Positions 56,015-64,000 of a stretch of 64,000 nt of DNA are shown piece by piece. This DNA is from Muricea muricata (Eukaryota; Cnidaria; Anthozoa; Malacalcyonacea; Plexauridae): NCBI GenBank assembly GCA_963855995.1, contig OY979723.1, positions 7,879,013-7,943,012 on the forward strand. Reading direction: 5' to 3'. A model generated the notes under the pieces. That model did no database searches. It was not told where the DNA came from and worked only from the letters and a program-made list of their open reading frames with translations. The number at the start of each line of letters is the position of its first letter. Positions within the stretch are counted from its first letter, which is position 1. The translations under genes and the position numbers were made by a program.

Positions 56015-59000
56015 CTACTCTTTTTTTGTCTTTTTTACACGTTTCTTAACTGGTTCATCACTGACAGTCTGCCATTTCCTTACTTCGTATCGCCCACCAA
56101 CATTTCCTCGGATAACTGGTGCAATGTCCCTCTGTGTAGGAATGGTGAGGTCATTGTAGCCAAAACGCTGGGCTGTCGGATTATCTGATCTGCAACCTCT
56201 AGCTCTCTGGTGACCAAAATAATCTTCCAGAACGTCTTGTATAAACCTTTCTGTTAGCACATACTGAAATCCCTGCTCAAGTAAAAACTTAATTGCTTCT
56301 ACATGTGACAGAACAGAGATTTTTAGACCATTGTAGGTTTGTGGTGACAAAAACATTTTCCCTCTTTCATCTGCTGAATACTCTCCAGGCCGAGTTAATG
56401 TACTTTTCCTCCAATCTTCTAAGTATTTGAGGAAAACATTGGTAAGCCAGGTAAAGCGCTCATCATCACACGATGTATATGGTTTGATAAATTCATTTCT
56501 CTTCCTGCTATGCTCATCTTTTGATCGAACATTAGTGTAATCGAAGAAAGAATTCATCATCTCACAAAATCTAGCAGTACCAAGGACCTCTTCTCTATCA
56601 CTTTCTTGCAATGCAATTGCCACAGACTTGCTTAACACTTGGACTGCCAGCTTGACTTTCATCTTGCTGTAAGGGGTGAGGATGATGTGGTCCAAGGTAA
56701 GCTTAGGAAGGGAATGCAGTGCAAAATCTTGGTCATTGTAAAATAAATCAGCTATGTGCTTAAACAACAAATAGTTCCCATTGTTCCACATATAGCGGCT
56801 ACGAGAACCTGATCCAGAATTGTATAAACAATTCCGTGAGGTTTTCATCAGATGTGGAGAATCGGCAAAGAAGTAAATATAGCGTGTCACTGCAAAAACG
56901 TTGCGAGTTTTATACACAACGTCACACTTTATTTCCTCAGCAAGGTTGATGTGAAGATTGAAGAACTTTCTGTTTGGCGATGCTCCATCATTGACAGCTG
57001 CAACCACCCATAAATTAACAGAAACCTCCAGAACAGAGACGATTTTCCAAAACACTGGCATAAGTTGATACGATGTGACATTACCAGTGAAGTAATAGCC
57101 AATGATATGCTTCAAGTCGGTACATAACCCACGGACAAGGAAGGCCAAAGCATGAGAAGCAACCATATCTTCTTCTTGGATGTTAGCGTAATTGGTCATA
57201 GGATCACCAAGATCAATGAACCCAATCAATTCCCCAGAATTTTTGTCAAAAACCAAGTTTGACTGGATTTTCATTTCAACCATCACAACACAAACATACC
57301 TAATAATAATATGAAATAATAAAATATATGTTCTTGATGAAAATGTAAAATTTTTTTGGGTTGTATTGGTTTTGATTGTAAGAAATGTTTCAAACTTAGT
57401 CCTCTATTTTGGGTACCATACCCCCATTTGGGAATTCCTTGCATCACTGTAATACTGTGTAGTATTATGTAGTATTTCAAATCTATGAGGACTGAACTTG
57501 ATTTCAAGTCAACACAATTTGTCCACTCCTCATTGTCAGGTTTGAAATTACATGATACTTGAAGAGAGGTAAATAAACTTTCCAAGGACTGGATCAAAAT
57601 ATTCCACCCTAGGTATCATCTGAGCAAAATAAAGCAACATGGTTGGCTATTTAGTCATGAATTATTATGGGTATGATGTTGGAAATGTTAGCCTGATACA
57701 ACATGTATGTTAGACAATGCTGTACTATCATACATCATGATCTTTTAATGGACAATATATAAATATATTAGCACATTATCAGTGTTTACTTTAAATTCAT
57801 AGTTACAGTTTATGATTACTACCTCTGAACATCTAAAAATGAAGATGTTTTTCCCTCAAACTTTCAACATTTTCTTTATTGATTCCTGCTTTTGGTTTGT
57901 AATAGTTTTTGTAGTCTCTGAGGACACGCTCACTCGGGAGGATCAAGGCACCACTGTCTTGCAGCTCACGATATGCACTAGCAGATTTAGCATGAAGTGA
58001 CAGGGCAAACCGTATTATTTGGGGATGATATCTTCTTCCCATCTTGCTTGTTTGAAGAAGCTTCATCCGCTGCTCCCAGAAGAACTTCATGTGTGGATTT
58101 CCTTCAAGGTTTTTTCCAGCCATGATTTTAAGGATGTCGTTTCTCCGTGAACTCACTTATGCCCAAACCATTCTTTTCAATCTTTCTTTCCAATTCTGAA
58201 GTCTTCCCTCTAGTTCCTTACGTTCGAGTCGAGTGGCTTTTAAAGTAGCACGTAACTTTTCAGGTCCACATGCTGCAAGCGGTGCTTTGGGTTTTGCTGG
58301 AAGCCTTGATGCCCTTGATTTTCTCCTGCTGGCTTTCTTAATCTTTGTGAGAGCACTGGAACATGGTTTGCATTGTTCTTCATCTGTTGACACAATTAGT
58401 TCACAGTCAACAGAGCGAAAAAAAAAACAGTAACCTCAAAGTGACCATCACTATCTGTATCACATGGCAGCTTTGGTAATGAGTGGCGAAGAACAGTTCC
58501 TGACTCTGAAGAATATTGTGATGTAGGATCAAAAACAAGTGGATGCACATCATCATCATCTTGAGGCAAGCCATTACATAATGATGACTGTTCGACTGCT
58601 TCCAACAGTTGCAGAATATTGGTGAATTGAGCAGTCTGTCTACATTCCTGATAGACACTATGGCTTTTTGGTAGGGGCCAGTTATATACCAGGACTGAAA
58701 TTTCCATGCTTTTGTTTACCTCCACAGAGTATTTTGGTAAACAGTGTAAATTGTCAAAGAATTGAAACTTGACTTTTCCACTGCCCAATATTTCTGCCTT
58801 CCAAGGGTCAATGTTCTCGTCCTTTGCTTGTTTAACAAAGCTATCGAAGTCTACGAGACGAAATTCACTTGGGAAGCTTGTGGAAGTCGAAGGTTCAGTA
58901 GGTTCTTCGTTGTCAGGCGTCGTGTCCATCTTTACTGTCGGTCTTCGTTCTTTTGTTGGCTGTCTTTCGTGGCTTTTCGTTGGGAGATTTAAAGTTGGAA

Positions 59001-59552
59001 CACTACCGCACACTAAATCTTTTCTCTTAGGAGCTGCAGATTAAAAATTTGACAGATAATATTACAGTCTCGGACTAACAGTGTGTATTTGAGTATTATA
59101 TTTATTCGCGGCGTCGCGCACAAAAATTAGCCTTTCTACTTGGCGCTGAAAAAGTTTGGATAAGCAGCCATATATTTAGCAAAATATGTTCAAAGATTAT
59201 TAACATGGACATGACCTCTCGCTTTTCGACCACATATTTTATGAATATTTATAACAATCTTTATTTAACGCGAATATGAATATTATGCTGATTACTTACA
59301 GACATTGATGCACTCGGGTTTAAAATGAAGCTCACAGATATGGATGTTGTTGTTTTCTATCTGTTTTTTAAGCTCTGGCGTCATCTCTCTCGTTCTTAAA
59401 ATCAGGCGAAGCCATTCTTCTCTAGCGTTTTGCTTCAACACTTTAACATGATCACCATCCCTTGCGCTTACGACGGGAATTTTAAACAGCGATATATTCT
59501 TCTTTCTACCGCTACTAAAGCAGCCATAAAACGCACAGTTTGCACCGGGCAT
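56015..59552 (-). pseudogene. THAP-domain P-element transposase, multi-exon, with lesions
   Basis: Exon 1 (59552-59300) encodes the THAP zinc finger: MPGANCAFYGC ... CELHF, donor GTAAGT. Exon 2 starts at 59033 after CTGCAG and gives VSPKRKDLVCGSVP in phase. Next, 58383-57823 encodes a basic coiled region (KELEGRLQNWKERLKRMVWA) and GRRYHPQIIRFALSLHAKSA. It is broken by TAA at 58159-58157 and TAG at 57835. The exon from 57299 carries the RNase H-like core: IQSNLVFDKNSGELIGFIDL, NDGASPNRKFF, FADSPHLMKTSRNCL, and YVLTERFIQDVLEDYFGHQR near the end, with stop at 56015. The residue before EMKIQS, Asp in family members as I recall, is Val here (GTT, 57280-57278). The exon 2-3 junction is uncertain: the GAG|GTTACT site at 58434 breaks frame, a site at 58445 keeps it. 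Confidence 0.88.
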
Positions 59553-59788
59553 ATTGCCGCAACCCACAAAATCACATTGAACGAGTTAAAACAACTAAAA
59601 TATTTCTTTCTGGGCCAAAAAATAGCGATTTCGATTGAGGATACGCAACTATACAATGTAATTCAATACACTCTTAACATCTGGCGTGCCGTCAAGTTTC
59701 CACGTGACCAAAAAATTAGCGAACAATAACATATGTGTCACGTGGTACAGCTAGCCTAACCATCACATTTTATTAATTGTGCTCAGAT

Positions 59789-61435
59789 GTATAGTTTCAT
59801 CCCCTGTCCTGTAAAAAGTTTGCAGTATAATTATATATTCAAATTCATTAAGTTTTACAGATTGTGTGCAAAACTATACATGAAACATGGGTACAAATTA
59901 TAAACATATTTCATGGGGATCGAAGGACTGTTTTTAAAATATACCCTAAAATATGACAAATATTGCTGGGAATACTGTTACAAAAGCCTTTAATAAGTAT
60001 ACTAACCTGATAATCTGTATCATGTCTGCAGGAAATATATATGATTTCCTCTTTTCCTTGCTTTTAGCCTCTGCAGCTTCATAGAATGAAATAAAAACAT
60101 AACATTTTGGATTCTTCAAATGCATCTTTTTGCGTGTTTCTATCCCCAAGAATAATGTCAGAATATACATATATACACCAACGTCCCATGTATCTTCGTA
60201 ATAAAGATGCACGAAAGCGAATGGAATCTTTTCCAGAAATTTTATGTTAAAAGACCAATGTAAACCCCCGAGAAAATATCCAACAAAAAAGATTTTCAAA
60301 AATGGCCGCAGGCTGCATAAAAATCATATAAATGAAAGATCCCGCCATATTAATCGCTAAACGAACATGACCATATTTGACAATGTCCGTTTACACTTGT
60401 TTTCAAATCGTGTACTCGTTATGGAGTCGTGTAATATCGTGATTTACCTTCAAGATTGCTGCCCATTATATTATATGTCTAACCCCAAAATAACTCAATA
60501 AAAACTCAAAAAGATTAAAATGTTTTACAGCAAGGGCATACATATGTAATGTAGAGAGCGCACAGTATTACCTTGTGGTAGATTAAGTAGCACAATATTA
60601 CCCTGCATTAGACTACATGAAGTATTTAAAGAAAACTAACAGAAATGATTGCAACCAAAGTATAAGGTGCATATTGTGTTATTAAAAATCTACAAATTGT
60701 TCACTGGACATAGTAGACTATATATAGTTCGAATAAAATTATTTTTGAACTATTGTGATGGGGTTTTTTTAGGAAAATAACCATCCCCTAAAAGAACTAT
60801 ATAAAATATAGTCTATCTTCCTATATACCCCTATAGTCAGTCTACAGCATGCAGGCAAATGTTTTTATGGCAATGCATCTGTAGATCTTGACGAATAACA
60901 TAAATAACTCAACACTGTTTGGAAATTAGCATTTCAGGGGAAAGAAATATTTGTTTAACCATTAACCATTTTAACACTGCATGTATAACCTTTAAGTTAC
61001 TTTGTTATATATTAAAAATTTGATAAACTGAAATGCTAAATTGATATGTACTGAAATGATAAAATGATAAATTTCCATCGTGTTCGGTGTATTGTGTGTT
61101 GTAAGAGACAAGTCTTTCAGATTTAGTTGAAATATATATCAACAGTTCTTGTGTATTTACTATACATAACATTAATAAACGACAAACTATGAGACGAAAT
61201 TCTTCGCTCCTTCAACTTAATAATTCGAATAAAAACATTAAAAAGTAATAGTTTGTCTTACCTAAATAATTATAATATTGCTATTCCATTTGAAATTTTG
61301 TAGAACCTGGTAATAGTTTCTTATTTCCTTAAAGACAAAACATAGCAATTCGAGCCACTTAAAGCTGGCAAAAACGTACAAAAAATGCGCCGCCATTTTG
61401 TTTTTTTTTTTGCAAACATTTTAATATTGTTTTAA
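59789..61435. other. Right body of the TA-flanked element; no gene
   Basis: A 117-codon minus-strand open frame (60299-59946) has hydrophobic content but no family resemblance. The remainder is AT-rich. Confidence 0.4.
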
Positions 61436-61586
61436 CCAGGAAAGTGGTTACACGCGATTAGCATAAATTTATCATTCGAGAGACAAATAAATAATCAGGA
61501 AATTTGACCAGGATATCTTAGTTAACCCAATTTGGGTTATTTTTGTGTTAACCAGGAAATTTTAACCAGAGTGTTTTTAGAGTGTA

Positions 61587-61678
61587 TTGCCCACACATCT
61601 CTTTTACTATAGAACACGAGACTAAGGGACAAATTGCCTTTTTAGACACATTGATTACACGGAATTCTGGTACTATTA
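61587..61678 (+). pseudogene. Penelope-like protein, middle segment of the plus copy
   Basis: Continues from 49235: PHISFTIEHETKGQIAFLDT and LITRNSGTI to 61678. It aligns with the minus copy at 48890-48835. Cut at its right end by a 481-bp element. Confidence 0.85.
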
Positions 61679-62159
61679 GAGACCTTTAGCATTGCGTTTT
61701 TTTTGAACTGCGAATCTCAAGAAATCACGTGACCAGTCCTTGGCGTCGCGTTTGACGTAAATTTCTGGCGTTTTCGACGGCAAAGTATAGGATTTCAGGT
61801 AAGTCGTTTACCTCAGCTTCTGTTTGTTCGAATATTGTTTTTTCTCGCGTATATCTGTTGTTGGTATACAGAAGAAAGTGTGTTATTTCACTTGCAATAT
61901 AATTTGGTGTTGTAAATATTGCTGTTTAGTTTAAAACTGTCACAAACATCGAGCATCACTTACCATGAATGATATTCAATATGGCGGCTGTTCTCAAAAT
62001 TCAACACTACAATTATCTCGTAATTTGCGTTATCATTTTTGCCATGATACTTTGAGATAAAATTTGAAACTGTTATTTGAAAACACGTTTTGAAAAAAAA
62101 ACGCTTTGCTAAAATGTCGCAACTGCGGTACCCCGCAAAAACGCAATGCTAAAGGTCTC
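61679..62159. mobile_element. 481-bp TIR element with 5-bp TATTA duplication
   Basis: Ends GAGACCTTTAGCATTGCGTT and AACGCAATGCTAAAGGTCTC, about 23-bp arms. TATTA at 61674-61678 and 62160-62164. The minus-strand Penelope copy shows the uninterrupted target (ACTATTACAA), which confirms the boundaries. Internal CAGGTAAGTC at 61797 looks like a splice donor. Confidence 0.9.
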
Positions 62160-62750
62160 TATTACAATTAACTAACGTCTGCCGCAAACCCACACACCCT
62201 GACAGATATTTACATTTCAAATCGCACCATGACAAAAAACATAAAATTAGAGCAGCTGCAACACTTTTACATAGGGCAATTCGACTACCTAACACTTTAG
62301 AAGGCAAAGCCATTGAAACAAAGAACGTTGTCGAGGCTTTAAAGTCAAACGGCTACCCCACGTTATTTATCGCAGATGTGCAGAGATGACAAAAGAAAAC
62401 AAAAGTGATTCCTGAACCTGAAGAGTTAGTGCGTGAATTCTGTGCCTTGGTTGATCGACCCACAACACCGACTGGCTACGCGGTTCTGCCTTATATAAAA
62501 GGTTTAACAGAGCCTCTTACCTCAGTTCTGCGGAAACATGATATAAAAGTTTATGAAAAACCTACAAAAACATTACAACGAGAATACCCCTCTCCCAAAG
62601 ACAAACCTGAAACCGATTAGCAGACCAACGTAATCAGCAAAATCCCCTGCAGGAAGTATAATATAACTCTGAGTTATATTTGCGAAACGGGAAAGTGTTT
62701 CGAAACACGAAAAAAGGAACATAATTATTCGGAACGTCCGTCCTCCAGGT
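62160..62750 (+). pseudogene. Penelope-like protein 3' part (RT end + GIY-YIG), plus copy
   Basis: Continues after the 481-bp element: PHTLTDIYISN region, then AAATLLHRAIRLPNTLEGKA- like sequence across frameshifts. An open frame at 62405-62620 follows (EELVREFCALVDRPTTPTGY ... KVYEKPTKTLQREYP). The GIY-YIG motifs ISKIPC (about 62637) and YICETGKCFETRKKEH (62678-62725) close it. Ends near 62750 at another foldback element. Several frame breaks. Confidence 0.85.
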
Positions 62751-62753
62751 CCG

Positions 62754-62921
62754 TCGCTAGAACGTTAATTGGGGAGGTGCCTATTCATATATTCATGTTT
62801 TGCCCGACAGATTTCTTTTCAAATTGAGAAATTTGAATTTGATTTTGAAAAGAAACTCGTCGGGCAGAACATGCATACATGAATATGCCCCCCCCCCCCC
62901 CCCCAATTAACGTTCTAGCGA
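62754..62921. mobile_element. 168-bp foldback element in the Penelope 3' region
   Basis: Ends TCGCTAGAACGTTAATTGGG and CCCAATTAACGTTCTAGCGA, with internal GCCCGACAGATTTCTTTTCA and its inverse. A run of about 17 C at 62888-62904 lies in the right arm opposite GGGG in the left. Confidence 0.8.
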
Positions 62922-63435
62922 TATTTCATATTACTTTGCTTGTATGTAGTTTTATATTTCATTTTTTGTTTCCCATTGAAGGCTGCAGTCTGGCAGCCGA
63001 AGGCTCGAATTATAATTTATTTGGTCAGAGATCATTTGTATTTATTCATTATGGATAGTGTTTCATTCAACTTTTCATGCTTTTTTCGAGTGTGAAAGGA
63101 CAACTTTTTTGTTAAGTTTCTATTTAGACTTTTATTTACACATAAATGTGATATGGTGTGAGGCAGTATGTCCATGCATTCTGTTGAATAGGTCATTATG
63201 GAGGTTAGGATGGTCTTGGTGATTGATGCCGGAGACCGACAAGATTTCTTTTAATTTAAGTAAATTTTCAGATCAAATATGTTAAGAAATTTTTCTTGAA
63301 ATGAGAAAGTACTTTGCTATTTCAAAAAAAAATTAACATATTTGATCTGAAAATTTTCTTGAATTAAGGAAATGTTGGGATTAAAGTCTTATTTTAAGAA
63401 TTTTTTCTCAATTTAAAAAATTTTTTATCAAGAAT
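62922..63435. other. Non-coding; one hairpin
   Basis: 63266-63358 is a hairpin with arms AATTTTCAGATCAAATATGTTAA and inverse. Nothing else recognised. Confidence 0.5.
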
Positions 63436-63830
63436 ATTTATTAAAAAAATTTTTTCTATTTCCTTCATTAAATAGCCTTTTGAAAACGAAAAATGTAGGT
63501 GCATTCACTTCAATTACATTTGTTTAAGTATTCTTCCAATTTTTCCTTTTTCGTGCAAAAATGATAAACCTTTTTTAACAACCATTTTACAAGAATTAAA
63601 ACTTTCTTTAATACTTGTCCATTTCGAGACAAAGTTCAGCAAATACATGTTGTTCTTGAGTATTTCTGCCAAGTATCTCCCTTTTTTTGTATATTATACT
63701 ACTACTAAACATTTTCCTCATTTACGAAAGCAGCTGTCACAAGAATTAAAACTTACTTTACTTGTTAATTTCGAGACGAAATTCAGTAAGAAATATCTTG
63801 TTCTTGGGTATTTATGCCCAGCATTCTTCT
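63436..63830 (+). repeat. Dispersed repeat, inverted partner of 11590-11885; internal tandem duplication
   Basis: Homologous to 11885-11590 on the minus strand. From 63590 a unit of about 149 bp (CAAGAATTAAAACTT ... TTTCCTCATTT) is repeated at 63738-63885 with moderate divergence. Confidence 0.75.
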
Positions 63831-64000
63831 TTTGTTGTATATTCTAGTCGTACTAAACATTTTTCCTCATTTTTGGCGACTATAAACTTGTTTTATATAT
63901 TTTTGTACGAGAGCAGCTATTTTGTATTGTTGACTTTTGAAATTCTTGTTAAATCCGCGACAACACGACACGTAAAAGACAGAAATATGAAAAATTAATT

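Larger units (their letters stand above)
53532..59780. mobile_element. P-type (THAP) DNA transposon with two convergent genes
   Basis: Inverted ends ACAGTTAATAAAATGTGATG (53533) and CATCACATTTTATTAATTGT (59780), continuing GTTAGGCTAGC, differ at one base over 31. Flanking 8-bp duplications GCTCAGAT at 53524-53531 and 59781-59788 are identical; 8 bp is the P-element size. It holds a plus-strand C2H2 protein gene (53804-54988) and a minus-strand THAP/P transposase gene (59552-56015) whose 3' ends face each other across about 1 kb. It is inserted in the TA-flanked element. Confidence 0.93.
49236..61584. mobile_element. TA-flanked TIR element with AACCAGG motifs, expanded by nested insertions
   Basis: Outer ends CCCTCTAAAAATACTCTG (49236) and CAGAGTGTTTTTAGAGTG (61584) are inverted copies. 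TA directly flanks both (49234-49235, 61585-61586). Inside each end are repeated AACCAGG and GGTTAA motifs (49310-49460 and 61430-61570). Removing the nested elements (49467-52705 and 53532-59780) leaves about 2.9 kb. It interrupts the Penelope-like copy. TA target and end sequence suggest a mariner-type element, but no transposase of its own was seen. Confidence 0.7.

Noticed and set aside
59946-60299. 117-codon minus-strand frame with hydrophobic stretches as a membrane protein
   Set aside because: It lies in the body of a transposon, has no homology I can see, and could be chance in AT-rich sequence.
49236-61584. Treating the whole 12.3-kb TA-flanked interval as one autonomous transposon with the P transposase as its enzyme
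   Set aside because: The P genes are bounded by their own 31-bp inverted ends and an 8-bp duplication at 53.53-59.78 kb, so they belong to a separate nested element.
1-64000. CRISPR arrays, rRNA genes, tRNA genes
   Set aside because: No regular spacer-repeat array, rRNA-like block or cloverleaf with A/B boxes was recognised by eye; a tRNAscan or Infernal run would be needed to be certain.

Overview
The window looks like transposon-dense, AT-rich nuclear DNA of an animal. I see no bacterial-style operons. Interruptions of coding homology fit GT-AG introns, some under 60 bp. The mix of BEL/Pao, Penelope, CR1/L2-like LINE, hAT, P/THAP, OTU plus PIF1 helicase (Helitron-type) and many foldback elements, together with a multicopy nuclease-like/CXC family, suggests an early-branching metazoan. 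My best guess is a cnidarian (anthozoan or hydrozoan), but this is an inference from repeat content and not proven. No ordinary single-copy host gene was recognised; almost every coding signal is a mobile element or a decayed member of a multicopy family.

Layout: 0.2-11.1 kb is a decayed FEN/PIN-like + CXC family gene (plus strand) split by a degenerate BEL/Pao retrotransposon (minus strand, 0.85-6.9 kb). 12.7-14.5 kb holds a cluster of foldback elements, one with a clean 9-bp target duplication. 15.1-18.5 kb is a second BEL/Pao fragment (gag, minus) interrupted by a 2.4-kb palindromic DNA element that carries two inverted copies of the 5' half of an integrase-type transposase and has 6-bp target duplications. 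A hammerhead ribozyme motif lies at 20.02-20.07 kb. 24.0-26.9 kb is a Helitron-like remnant with a duplicated OTU protease module and a PIF1 helicase C-terminus, followed by a small three-exon gene at 27.0-27.75 kb. 29.2-36.1 kb is a TTAA-flanked element with long inverted ends and a P2X7-tail-like zinc-binding gene. Inside it sits a foldback element, and inside that a nearly intact hAT transposon (30.55-34.47 kb, perfect 8-bp duplication). 37.5-37.8 kb is a cluster of AGGTGTG motifs. 40.5-45.7 kb holds a frameshifted unknown gene, a LINE fragment and an hAT-like element. 46.3-48.0 kb is a Harbinger-like element.

48.2-62.75 kb is a set of nested insertions in Penelope-like (GIY-YIG) retroelement copies. 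The plus-strand copy is broken by a 12.3-kb TA-flanked element. That element in turn contains a 3.2-kb element with 9-bp duplications and a 6.2-kb P-type transposon with 8-bp duplications (53.53-59.78 kb). The P-type element has two convergent genes: an intact C2H2 protein with a P-transposase-like segment (plus) and a multi-exon THAP/P transposase (minus) carrying stops and an apparent loss of its first catalytic Asp. A 481-bp element and a foldback element break the Penelope copy again farther right. The last 1 kb is repeat sequence with an inverted partner at 11.6-11.9 kb.
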